Assembly (NCBI GenBank): GCA_902786275.1
Contig: CADACC010000001.1
Coordinates: 1-60,218 of the forward strand
Length of the DNA stretch: 60,218 nucleotides
Source: an uncultured Erysipelotrichaceae bacterium
Lineage (GTDB): Bacteria > Bacillota_I > Bacilli_A > RF39 > UBA660
Reading direction: 5' to 3'
Each line of letters opens with the position of its first letter. The stretch's first letter is position 1. The notes under the pieces were generated by a model, which was not told the DNA's origin, made no database searches, and saw only the letters and a list, made by a program, of their open reading frames with translations. Position numbers and translations under genes: made by a program. This document shows, in pieces, positions 26,791 to 34,628 of the stretch.

Positions 26791-29163
26791 TTACTTTTGG
26801 CTTTCTGCATATTTTTTAATATTTGATAAATTAGGTATAACTTCAACATTGCCTTTTTTAATTACAACAAGTGTAGGAGCTTGTTTAACACCTAATTTAT
26901 TTGTAAGATCAACTTCTTCTTCAGCATCAACAAAATCATATTTAACTTTTGCTTTATCTAAAAGTTTTTTTGCTGATTTACAATTAGGACATGTTTTAGT
27001 TCCGAATAGTAAAATTCCATCTTTTAATCCATCATTACACTTACAATCTTTTTTATCATCACATTTTTTTGATGACTTTTTATCAGCTTTAAGCGCTTTA
27101 CACATGTCATATTCTTTTCTCATTTCGAATTCTTTAGCTTTTCCATCATTCCAGTTTTTAACAGGTCTATAGTATCCAGTAATTCTACTATATACTTCTG
27201 TTTCACAACCACACTCAGGGCATTTATAAACTTCACCAGTAATATAACCATGATTCTTACATACAGAATATGTTGGAGATAAAGTATAGTATGGAAGTCT
27301 ATAATTTTCAGCAATCTTTCTAACTAAGTTAGCAGCTGCTTTCCAGTCTTCTAATCTCTCACCCATAAATGCATGGAATACAGTTCCAGATGTATATAAT
27401 GTTTGAAGTTCATCTTGAATATCAAGAGCTTCAAAAATATCATCTGTGTAACCAACAGGTAAATGAGAACTATTTGTATAGTATGGAGTTTCGTCATTAG
27501 ATGCTGTAATAATATCAGGATATAGAGCTTTATCTTTCTTAGCCATTCTGTATGAAGTTGATTCAGCAGGAGTAGCTTCTAGGTTATATAAATCTCCATA
27601 TTCTTCTTGATAATCTGATAATTTTTCTCTCATGAAGTTAAGAACATCTTTAGTAAATTCTTGAGCTTTTTCATGAGTTAAATCTTCTTTAATCCATTTA
27701 GCATTTAAACATACTTCATTCATACCAACTAGTCCGATTGTTGAGAAGTGGTTATTAAATGTTCCTAAGTATCTCTTAGTATATGGATATAATCCTTCAT
27801 CTAGAAGTTTAGTAATTACATTACGTTTAATTTTTAAACTTCTAGCAGCAATATTCATTAATTTTTCTAGTCTTTCATAGAATTCATTTTCATCTTTAGA
27901 TAGATATGCAATTCTTGGCATATTGATTGTTACAACACCAACAGATCCTGTTGATTCACCTGAACCAAAATATCCTCCAGATTTCTTTCTAAGTTCTCTT
28001 AAGTCAAGTCTTAGACGGCAGCACATAGATCTAACATCAGATGGTTCCATATCACTATTAATATAATTTGAGAAATATGGAGTTCCATATTTAGCAGTCA
28101 TTTCAAATAATAATTTATTATTTTCTGTTTCTGACCAATCAAAGTCTTTAGTAATTGAATATGTTGGAATTGGATATTGGAATCCACGGCCATTAGCGTC
28201 TCCTTCAATCATGATTTCAATGAAGGCTTTATTAACCATATCCATTTCTTTTTGACAATCTTTATATTTAAAGTTTGCTTCTTTTCCACCAATAATACAG
28301 TTAAGTTCTGCTAAGTCATTTGGTACAACCCAGTCTAAAGTAATATTTGTAAATGGAGCTTGAGTTCCCCAACGAGATGGAGTATTAACGCCATATACAA
28401 AACTTTGAATACATTGTTTTACGTCATGGTAATTTAAGTTATCAACTTTAACAAATGGTGCTAGATATGTATCAAATGATGAGAATGCTTGAGCACCAGC
28501 CCACTCATTTTGCATGATACCTAAGAAGTTAACCATTTGGTTACAAAGTGTTGATAAGTGTTTAGCTGGAGCAGAAGTTATCTTTCCAGGAACACCACCT
28601 AAACCTTCTTGAATAAGTTGTTTTAAACTCCATCCAGCACAGTATCCTGTTAACATTGATAAATCATGAATATGGAAATCACAATCTCTATGTGCTTTTG
28701 CAATTTCTTCATCATAAACTTCTGATAACCAGTAATTTGCTGTAATAGCACCAGAGTTAGAAAGAATTAAACCTCCAACAGAATATGTAACTGTTGAATT
28801 CTCTTTAACTCTCCAGTCTGTTACATTTATATAACTATTTACAACTTGTTTATAGTCTAAAATAGTTGATTGCATAGCTCTTTGTTTTTCATGTAATTTA
28901 CGGTAAAGAATATATGCTTTAGCTACTTGTGTATAACCAGCTTGTGATAATACTTCTTCTACCTTATCTTGGATGATTTCAACATCTATAATGTTATCCT
29001 TTACTTCAGGAGCAAAAGCTGCTGTTACTTTAAGTGCAAGAAAATCAATTACATTATCATCATAATTAGTTTCTTCAGCATCAAATGCTTTTGTTATAGC
29101 TCCTTTAATTTTTTCAATTTCAAATGGAACGATTTTTCCGTCTCTTTTTCTTACTTTATACAT
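26791..29163 (-). CDS. nrdD: Anaerobic ribonucleoside-triphosphate reductase with fused thioredoxin-like domain
   Basis: A 790-residue class III ribonucleotide reductase, which makes dNTPs without oxygen using a glycyl radical. An N-terminal ATP-cone (VRKRDGKIVPFEIEKIKGAI) gives allosteric control. The barrel contains the cysteine-loop motif SMCCRLRLDLRELRK and VGVVTINMPRIAYL. A C-terminal zinc-ribbon (CPECGCE) precedes the glycyl radical motif RITGYYRP near residue 664. Residues about 710-790 are an extra glutaredoxin/thioredoxin-like domain with CPNC and cis-Pro APTLVV, an uncommon fusion that could supply electrons directly. It follows nrdG closely, starts after AGGAGGTAATTAAA, and precedes trxB. 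A His/Cys/Lys-rich linker (DKKSSKKCDDKKDCKC) joins the domains. Confidence 0.95.
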   Translation of the reverse strand: MYKVRKRDGKIVPFEIEKIKGAITKAFDAEETNYDDNVIDFLALKVTAAFAPEVKDNIIDVEIIQDKVEEVLSQAGYTQVAKAYILYRKLHEKQRAMQSTILDYKQVVNSYINVTDWRVKENSTVTYSVGGLILSNSGAITANYWLSEVYDEEIAKAHRDCDFHIHDLSMLTGYCAGWSLKQLIQEGLGGVPGKITSAPAKHLSTLCNQMVNFLGIMQNEWAGAQAFSSFDTYLAPFVKVDNLNYHDVKQCIQSFVYGVNTPSRWGTQAPFTNITLDWVVPNDLAELNCIIGGKEANFKYKDCQKEMDMVNKAFIEIMIEGDANGRGFQYPIPTYSITKDFDWSETENNKLLFEMTAKYGTPYFSNYINSDMEPSDVRSMCCRLRLDLRELRKKSGGYFGSGESTGSVGVVTINMPRIAYLSKDENEFYERLEKLMNIAARSLKIKRNVITKLLDEGLYPYTKRYLGTFNNHFSTIGLVGMNEVCLNAKWIKEDLTHEKAQEFTKDVLNFMREKLSDYQEEYGDLYNLEATPAESTSYRMAKKDKALYPDIITASNDETPYYTNSSHLPVGYTDDIFEALDIQDELQTLYTSGTVFHAFMGERLEDWKAAANLVRKIAENYRLPYYTLSPTYSVCKNHGYITGEVYKCPECGCETEVYSRITGYYRPVKNWNDGKAKEFEMRKEYDMCKALKADKKSSKKCDDKKDCKCNDGLKDGILLFGTKTCPNCKSAKKLLDKAKVKYDFVDAEEEVDLTNKLGVKQAPTLVVIKKGNVEVIPNLSNIKKYAESQK

Positions 29164-29176
29164 TTTAATTACCTCC

Positions 29177-29860
29177 TCATATTCCCCTAATTTTTACATT
29201 AGGAAATTTCCCTTTCATTTCTTTATTTATTTGTATAAGATCTTCTTTTGAAAATGGTTCTAAGTGTTTACCTAAAACATTTTCACTTTTTACAAAATTT
29301 TGTAGAAACATTTTATCCCCATCAACATAACTACAAATTTCTGATATGGTTTTAATGTCATGAATATTTTTAATTATCGTAGTTCTAAATTCATGATCTA
29401 TAGAACTATTTTTAATTAGTTCTATACTTTTCTTTAATTTATCAGCTTGGACATTTACACCAGCAACATCTTTATATTTGGTTATAGTGTTTTTGATATC
29501 CATTGCGATATAATCAACTAAATTTTCATCGATTATTTTTTTTAGTACATCTAGATTACAACCATTAGTATCAAGTTTAACTTGTAAACCTAAATCTTTA
29601 ACTCTTTTAATAAAGAATATTAGATCGCTTTGTACCGTTGGTTCTCCTCCACTAATAACAAGTCCATCTATTACCCCTTTCCTTTTTTTTAAATAAGAAA
29701 ACACTTCTTCTTCACTAATTAAATCATCACTATCAAATGGTATTAAACCTGAATTATGACAGTATGGGCATCTTAAGTTACATCCTTGTGTAAAAATAAT
29801 ACTTGCCACTTTATTTGGAAAATCTAAAAGTGTTAATTTTTGAAGTCCTGCAATTTTCAT
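29177..29860 (-). CDS. nrdG: Anaerobic ribonucleotide reductase activase (radical SAM)
   Basis: A 227-residue radical SAM enzyme that installs the glycyl radical on NrdD. The [4Fe-4S]-binding motif CNLRCPYCHN sits near residue 30, followed by the SAM-binding GGEP (VISGGEPTVQ). Later YIAMDIKNT and TTIIKNIHD elements are typical of the NrdG2/pyruvate-formate-lyase-activase-like branch. Its start codon overlaps the stop of the upstream NrdD-like gene as ATGA, and nrdD begins 14 bases after it, so all three are one transcription unit. Confidence 0.93.
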   Translation of the reverse strand: MKIAGLQKLTLLDFPNKVASIIFTQGCNLRCPYCHNSGLIPFDSDDLISEEEVFSYLKKRKGVIDGLVISGGEPTVQSDLIFFIKRVKDLGLQVKLDTNGCNLDVLKKIIDENLVDYIAMDIKNTITKYKDVAGVNVQADKLKKSIELIKNSSIDHEFRTTIIKNIHDIKTISEICSYVDGDKMFLQNFVKSENVLGKHLEPFSKEDLIQINKEMKGKFPNVKIRGI

Positions 29861-31803
29861 TTCTTACCAACCTTTAGTTTTACAAAACCGAAGTCATCAT
29901 TCATTAACTCTTTGATTAAATCTACTATTTTCTTATTATTAGTTTTATCGGAAATATTTATCGTAACAAGACAACCACCACTTAGTAGTTTTTGTACTTT
30001 AGATAAATCTTTGTTATTAGTTATAAATTTAGCAGTACTAATTAAATCATAAGCACATTTATCAGTAATGTCTTTATGTGAACCATATATTGATTTATCA
30101 ATACCAATAAAGTGTTTTCTTGATGTTATAGTACTTGGTTCAAATAGTGAGAAATTAAGTTTTGTTTCTTCACTAAATTCCTTTATTTTCTTATTAAGAT
30201 ATTTTAATATCTCAATTAATAATGGATACTGTTTATCAGGATCTGGTTCGAATGATAGTACACATTCTTTTAAACCTACAAGTCCAAGATTTAGTATTCC
30301 TGATTTAATAATCTTTCTAATCTTTTGTCCTTGTTCTAGTCTTTCATCACCAAGTATGTTTCCATTAAATAATGCTTGGTAATTTTCTTTATTCTTATTT
30401 CCTAAGGTTTCAAAGTCTAAAAGCATTTCATTTTTTGCAAGTTCTAGGAGTTGATCTAATTCTTCATAAAAGTTTGAAATACTTTTATTATTTAAATATT
30501 TAAGGCCAAGTCTTGCAATATTTATTGAAGTATTAGTTGCAACCATTCTACCAGTTGACCTTTTTTCATTATCATTTAAGCTTTCAAATATCCTTATACC
30601 GTTACTAAAGTATTCAACTTGATTATTATCATCTTTATTATATGAACTATCAGGAAATGATAGTGATATATTTTTTTGATTAATAACTAAGCTAGCTATT
30701 TTACTTAAGTAACTATCATCCATATCTTTAGTTATTTTAAATACAACATGAATATTATCAATTAGATTATTATCAGTTAAATATGAGATAATGTTTTCTC
30801 TTATAAATGTTGATACATATGAATTATTTGAACTGCAACTTATTGTGAAATAATTATCAACTTGATATGATCTTAAATTATTAAAAATTCTACTAATTGT
30901 TACATTTATAAATTCTTTTTCGCTTTCAAATGTATCTGTAATCATCATTTCAAATACATTTTTAAGTATTGGACTTGTTACAAATTGTTCAAAGTAACTA
31001 ACATCTATATTAATATCTGTTATCCTGTTTATAATATCTTCAATTCTATTAAATGATACTAATTCATATATACCATTAACTTGAAAATAACATTTGAATT
31101 TTCTTTTTAATACTTTTTTATAATGATTTAAGAAATATTTTTCAAGCACTAAATCTATATTGTTAATTCCAAGTTCTGAACTAACCTCGTTTTGAGCACT
31201 TGTTATTTCATTTAGAAATTCGTCTAGATATTCATCATCAGGTTTTATATCAAGTTTCAAATTTAAATATGATATATAACCAAGTGGGAAAAATTCTAAA
31301 TTATGTATATATAAATTTCCTTCTTCATATGCTCTTACATATTTAGAATCAAGTATGTAAGATTTAGCATATTCTGATGAAATTATTTTTCCAAATTTAT
31401 GTAATAGTTTTTTTGGTGATAATGTTGAATCTATATTTTCAACACTTTCAACAACTTTAACAAATTTATGTTGTTGTTTCTCACTAAATACTTTTCTTGA
31501 TGCTGCTCTTCTTTGTCTATAATCTTGAAAAGCTTCAAATACTTTCTGAAATCCTAATTCTTTTAGGTGATTTTCTATTGTGTCTTGTATATCTTCTACG
31601 CTTATTGTTTTACGTTCCATATAATTATCATTAATATATTTAAGAACACTCTCGAAGACTTTATAAACTTGTTTTTCATCAACTTCTTGATATACAGCAT
31701 CAAATGCTTTTTTAATAGCTATTGCTATCTTTGATGCATTGAAGTCAACTCTTTGTCCGCTTCGTTTTACAACAACTAAGCTTTCAAGTACTTCGTTCCA
31801 CAT
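29857..31803 (-). CDS. Degenerate NrdD paralogue with intact ATP-cone
   Basis: A 648-residue protein with an ATP-cone at residues about 8-100 (VVKRSGQRVDFNASKIAIAIKKAFDAV) and a body related to NrdD. Matching landmarks include a GRMVATNTSINIARLGLKYL segment against VGVVTINMPRIAYL, and GLVGLKECVLSF against GLVGMNEVC. Catalytic parts are missing. The segment where the real NrdD reads MCCRLRLDL has no cysteine (EYFSNGIRIFE), there is no zinc ribbon, and there is no RxxGY glycyl radical motif at the C terminus, which ends in LVTINISDKTNN. It cannot be a normal reductase. It is the first gene of the nrd operon, translationally coupled to nrdG. It may be a regulatory or scaffold subunit; that is inference. 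Confidence 0.75.
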   Translation of the reverse strand: MWNEVLESLVVVKRSGQRVDFNASKIAIAIKKAFDAVYQEVDEKQVYKVFESVLKYINDNYMERKTISVEDIQDTIENHLKELGFQKVFEAFQDYRQRRAASRKVFSEKQQHKFVKVVESVENIDSTLSPKKLLHKFGKIISSEYAKSYILDSKYVRAYEEGNLYIHNLEFFPLGYISYLNLKLDIKPDDEYLDEFLNEITSAQNEVSSELGINNIDLVLEKYFLNHYKKVLKRKFKCYFQVNGIYELVSFNRIEDIINRITDINIDVSYFEQFVTSPILKNVFEMMITDTFESEKEFINVTISRIFNNLRSYQVDNYFTISCSSNNSYVSTFIRENIISYLTDNNLIDNIHVVFKITKDMDDSYLSKIASLVINQKNISLSFPDSSYNKDDNNQVEYFSNGIRIFESLNDNEKRSTGRMVATNTSINIARLGLKYLNNKSISNFYEELDQLLELAKNEMLLDFETLGNKNKENYQALFNGNILGDERLEQGQKIRKIIKSGILNLGLVGLKECVLSFEPDPDKQYPLLIEILKYLNKKIKEFSEETKLNFSLFEPSTITSRKHFIGIDKSIYGSHKDITDKCAYDLISTAKFITNNKDLSKVQKLLSGGCLVTINISDKTNNKKIVDLIKELMNDDFGFVKLKVGKK

Positions 31804-31832
31804 AGCTTTATCACCGCCTTTAGGTTAACTGT

Positions 31833-31861
31833 ATCGTATCATTTATTCAGATAAATAACAA
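31833..31861 (-). promoter_or_regulatory. Promoter of the nrd operon
   Basis: On the minus strand TTGTTA (31856-31861) and TACGAT (31833-31838) are 17 bases apart. The ATG at 31803 follows after AGGCGGTGATAAA. No NrdR box (ACACTATATATAGTGT type) is evident around it. Confidence 0.5.
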
Positions 31862-32063
31862 TGTTTTTTTTTAACACTTTTTGTAAATTTATTTTTTTAG
31901 AAAATGTAAAAGTCCCATTTTTAGGCAAAAAAAACATTTGTAAAAATTGACAAAATTGTCATTTTTTGGCATATATTAGGGAAAAATGAATTTTTTTCAA
32001 AAAAGTGTACAGTACTTTACTTTTTCTTTTTACAAAATTGACAAATATTTTTTTACTTATTTT
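31862..32063. other. AT-rich intergenic region between nrd operon and murC
   Basis: About 200 bases of T- and A-rich sequence without an ORF. It contains two copies of AATTGACAAA (about 31945-31954 and 32036-32045). The first copy is part of an inverted repeat TGACAA-AA-TTGTCA and includes a TTGACA box with CATATA 17 bases downstream. These may be operator or promoter elements for the divergent genes, but no factor can be named. Confidence 0.35.
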
Positions 32064-32092
32064 TTAACATAAAAAAATACCTGTACTATAAT
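32064..32092 (+). promoter_or_regulatory. Promoter of murC
   Basis: TTAACA (32064-32069) and TATAAT (32087-32092) are exactly 17 bases apart on the plus strand. Two further TATAAT boxes (32129-32134, 32139-32144) lie closer to the gene but have weak -35 matches. The leader is about 85 bases with AAAGGAAGTGG before the ATG. Confidence 0.65.
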
Positions 32093-32183
32093 TGTCATAC
32101 AAATGTACATTTTTATTTCATAACAATATATAATAAGGTATAATATATATAAGTAATTTTATTTATAAAAAGGAAGTGGTTAT

Positions 32184-33563
32184 ATGGATTACAAGAAGAT
32201 TCATATGATTGGTATCGGTGGTAGTTCAATGAGTGGTGTTGCTGAAATTACTGCATCACTTGGAGTTGAAGTAACAGGTTCCGATATGGAAGAAACATAT
32301 TATGTAACTAAACTGTTAGATAAAGGTTTTAAAATAACAGTTGGTCATCATCCCGAATTAATCGATAATTCAATTGACTTAATTGTTTATTCTGCAGCTA
32401 TTGCAGAAGATGATCCCGAAAGAGTTAAAGCTAAGGAACTTAATATTCCGCAAATGGAAAGAGCTGAATTTTTAGGATTATTAACTAAATCATACAATAA
32501 TGTTATATGTATCGCAGGAACACATGGTAAGTCAACAACATCTGGCATGATTACTAAATGTTTTGTTAATGCAAATGTTGATCCAACAGTTCAAATAGGT
32601 GCTACGTCTTTTGAAATTGGTGGAAATAACAAAGTTGGTACAAGTGATGTATTTATACTAGAGTCTTGTGAATATCATGAAAGTTATCTACATTTTAATC
32701 CTAAGTATGCAATAGTTTTAAATGTAGATGCAGATCACTTAGATTACTTTGGAACTTTTGAAAATGTTAAAAAGTCTTTTAATAGATTTTGTAAGCTAGT
32801 TCCTGAAGATGGATATATATTTAAAAATAATGACGATGAAAACAGTGAACATATTATAGATGATGTTAAAGGTAAAGTAATTACTTTTGCTCTTCATAAA
32901 GATGCTGATTATAAAGCTGTAAATTATGCATATGATGATGATGGCCATCCTTCATTTGATGTTGAATTTAATGGAAATATAATCGTACATATAGACTTAT
33001 CTGTTACTGGAGAACATAATTTATATGATGCTCTTGCAACAGTTGCTGTTGCTAACACATATGGTCTTGATTTAGATATAATTAAATCTTCTTTAGCTAC
33101 TTATAGAGGTGTTCATAGAAGATTTGAATTTCTTGGTCTAAGTAAAAGTGGTGCAATGATTTATGATGATTATGCACATCATCCTGCTGAGATTGCTACT
33201 ACTCTATACTCTGTTAATAAAGTTAAACATAATAGAACATGGGCTTTACATCAACCATTTACTTATACAAGAACTAAAGATCATCTAGATGAGTTTGCTG
33301 ATGTTCTATCAGGTTTTGATAATATTGTTTTAACTGATATATATGCAGGTAGAGAAAAAGATATATACAATATTAAAACTGAAGATTTAGTTGAAAAAAT
33401 TAAACCACTTAATCCTAATGTATATCACTTTAGTGATACAGATGAACTAATTAAGTTCCTTAACGACAATCTTCAAGAAAATGATATTATATGTTCTATT
33501 GGTTGTGGACCTGTTGATAAAATATCACAAAAACTAGTTGATAAAAAAGATTGTGGATGTTAA
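32184..33563 (+). CDS. murC: UDP-N-acetylmuramate--L-alanine ligase
   Basis: A 459-residue Mur ligase that adds L-alanine to UDP-MurNAc in the cytosol, the first step of the peptidoglycan peptide stem. The N-terminal Rossmann domain has HMIGIGGSSMSGVAEI; the central ATPase domain has AGTHGKSTTSGM near residue 110 and the ESCEYHESYLHFNP and NVDADHLDYF motifs. The C-terminal domain contains YDDYAHHPAEI. Length matches the family. It shows that the organism builds a cell wall. It is transcribed alone from its own promoter and ends in a strong terminator. Confidence 0.95.
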   Translation: MDYKKIHMIGIGGSSMSGVAEITASLGVEVTGSDMEETYYVTKLLDKGFKITVGHHPELIDNSIDLIVYSAAIAEDDPERVKAKELNIPQMERAEFLGLLTKSYNNVICIAGTHGKSTTSGMITKCFVNANVDPTVQIGATSFEIGGNNKVGTSDVFILESCEYHESYLHFNPKYAIVLNVDADHLDYFGTFENVKKSFNRFCKLVPEDGYIFKNNDDENSEHIIDDVKGKVITFALHKDADYKAVNYAYDDDGHPSFDVEFNGNIIVHIDLSVTGEHNLYDALATVAVANTYGLDLDIIKSSLATYRGVHRRFEFLGLSKSGAMIYDDYAHHPAEIATTLYSVNKVKHNRTWALHQPFTYTRTKDHLDEFADVLSGFDNIVLTDIYAGREKDIYNIKTEDLVEKIKPLNPNVYHFSDTDELIKFLNDNLQENDIICSIGCGPVDKISQKLVDKKDCGC

Positions 33564-33565
33564 AA

Positions 33566-33593
33566 AAAAGATGCTTTATTAAGCATCTTTTTT
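33566..33593. terminator. Terminator shared by murC and the convergent gene
   Basis: AAGATGCTT pairs with AAGCATCTT around a four-base loop, with A and T runs on both sides. It works for both the murC transcript and the leftward gene ending at 33592. Confidence 0.85.
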
Positions 33594-34203
33594 AATGTGA
33601 ATTCAAATTGCAATTAGCGTTAGAACCTTTTCTTGATCTAACAAAGTTTACATATACATCTTGTATAGTTTCTACCTTTTCAGGAACAACAGGTTTTTCT
33701 GGTTCTTCTATTTTAATACTTTTATAATTAATAATAGAATTGTTAATCATTTCTTCTAATTGCTTTTTATATGTTGTATAGCTTCCGTCAGGATCCATAT
33801 GATCATTAATATATTCTTTTATCCATTCTACCTTCGGAGTACTTCCTAATATTTTTGGAAATAATCCTCGCCCATTGTTTTGATTATCACCCCAAAAATC
33901 ATTAAGGCAAACTTTTCCACAATAAGGTTTATCAATATTTCCTAATAAATTTCTACCAAACTCAGCAAGAATTGGAATTTGAATTCCTGTTAATAATTCT
34001 GTTGCATAGTTATAGCCATAGCGAGATATGTGTTTTGAATCTCTAATAACAATCATAAATGTATCAGTTCTATCTGCAATACCAACACGAGTGGCAGCAA
34101 TGATCTTGTCCTTATTAGTCATATCAGAACTTAATTTTTTGAACTGCGGTTCGTTACACGTATACAAATGGCACCAGTATATTTGTTTTTTTGTTTGTCC
34201 CAT
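33592..34203 (-). CDS. Hypothetical protein, possibly Rossmann/TIR-like
   Basis: A 203-residue soluble protein beginning MGQTKKQIYWCHLYTC. I do not recognise it firmly. The stretch ATRVGIADRTDTFMIVIRD followed by YNYATELLTGIQIPILAE (residues about 37-80) has the hydrophobic strand-helix-strand look of a Rossmann-like or DUF1863/TIR-like domain, where a conserved acidic residue sits in a helix after the strand. This is tentative. Cysteines occur at CHLYTC, YCGKVC and near the C terminus (NANCNLNSH), so metal binding is possible. It is monocistronic, with a weak ribosome site (AAGGGAG-type, 34210-34217) before its ATG. It borders the small-RNA region to its right. Confidence 0.6.
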   Translation of the reverse strand: MGQTKKQIYWCHLYTCNEPQFKKLSSDMTNKDKIIAATRVGIADRTDTFMIVIRDSKHISRYGYNYATELLTGIQIPILAEFGRNLLGNIDKPYCGKVCLNDFWGDNQNNGRGLFPKILGSTPKVEWIKEYINDHMDPDGSYTTYKKQLEEMINNSIINYKSIKIEEPEKPVVPEKVETIQDVYVNFVRSRKGSNANCNLNSH

Positions 34204-34454
34204 ATTTCAAAACTCCCTTAAAAAAGATAGTATTTATTATACAATAATTTTTTTATTTATAAAATAAAAAAGTAACTTCTGGCCCTATATTTTTTATGTA
34301 TTTTATTGATATGTTTTGTCGAAAGTGTTGAAGTCTAACTAACAGTTATTTATATTAAATAACTGTTACCTATGTCTGTGGGTCTACTTTTCACACCTAG
34401 ATATAATCTAGTAGTCTTGATTAACCAGGGGGTTCTTGAAGGGAGTGACGAGTA
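34204..34454 (+). other. Structured leader region upstream of the 22-codon ORF
   Basis: No ORF of useful size. It holds a perfect 13-base-pair hairpin (arms 34340-34352 and 34356-34368, loop TAT) and a second palindrome CTAGAT-ATA-ATCTAG (34397-34411) that contains a TATAAT box (34402-34407). Flanking CTAC and GTAG can extend the second stem. A Shine-Dalgarno AAGGGAG (34439-34445) precedes the small ORF. It could be a long structured 5' leader or a separate structured RNA. The plus-strand promoter is uncertain because no good -35 box accompanies the TATAAT. Confidence 0.45.
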
Positions 34455-34523
34455 ATGATAAGAAGTTACATGTTCTATATCATCATAATTTTATTAATTG
34501 CAGTTATATTGCAATTAATTTAA
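34455..34523 (+). CDS. 22-residue hydrophobic peptide, candidate type I toxin
   Basis: ATG to TAA, 22 codons, beginning MIRSYMFY and continuing IIIILLIAVILQLI: a short positive N terminus followed by one membrane-spanning helix. AAGGGAG lies nine bases before the ATG. The size and composition resemble Ibs, ShoB and Fst-like type I toxins, which depolarise the membrane and are held silent by antisense RNA. A convergent small RNA unit overlaps the 3' end, as expected for such a locus. The 3' half of the ORF also forms a nine-pair hairpin (34494-34502 with 34510-34518). It could still be chance within a structured RNA, so confidence is moderate. Confidence 0.4.
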   Translation: MIRSYMFYIIIILLIAVILQLI

Positions 34524-34555
34524 AAAAAGCACGCCAGCACTTAGTGTGTGGCGTC
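34522..34555 (-). terminator. Terminator of the candidate antisense RNA and of dusB
   Basis: On the minus strand ACGCCA (34549-34554) pairs with TGGCGT (34531-34536), with an inner CAC/GTG helix, followed by GC and seven T (34522-34528). It ends any transcript coming from dusB or from the small RNA promoter. On the plus strand no T-tract follows. Confidence 0.75.
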
Positions 34556-34593
34556 AAACAACAGTAGGCGCCACCCGACTAGGTAACACTTAC
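34522..34593 (-). ncRNA. Candidate antisense RNA (antitoxin-like), about 70 nt
   Basis: The promoter at 34600-34628 predicts a start near 34593. The transcript would end at the hairpin and T-tract at 34522-34555. The resulting 70-nt RNA runs convergently to the 22-codon ORF and overlaps its stop codon and 3' flank. This size and geometry match antitoxin RNAs such as RNAII of par/fst. It could instead be just the tail of the dusB mRNA, since dusB ends at 34606 on the same strand. Confidence 0.45.
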
Positions 34594-34599
34594 ATATTT

Positions 34600-34628
34600 A
34601 TTATATTAATTAATATTTAAATTATCAA
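34600..34628 (-). promoter_or_regulatory. Strong promoter at the 3' end of dusB
   Basis: On the minus strand TTGATA (34623-34628) and TATAAT (34600-34605) are exactly 17 bases apart. They overlap the last codons and stop of dusB. The only thing downstream before a terminator is the 70-nt region, so a small RNA is the expected product. Confidence 0.6.

Noticed and set aside
31804..32183. NrdR box upstream of the nrd operon
   Set aside because: No pair of ACACTATATATAGTGT-like sites is present; AAAGTGTACAGTACTTT near 32002-32018 is only a weak dyad.
34300..34600. 6S RNA, tmRNA, RNase P RNA, SRP RNA or a known riboswitch
   Set aside because: None of the conserved core sequences of these RNAs that I know could be found in either strand.
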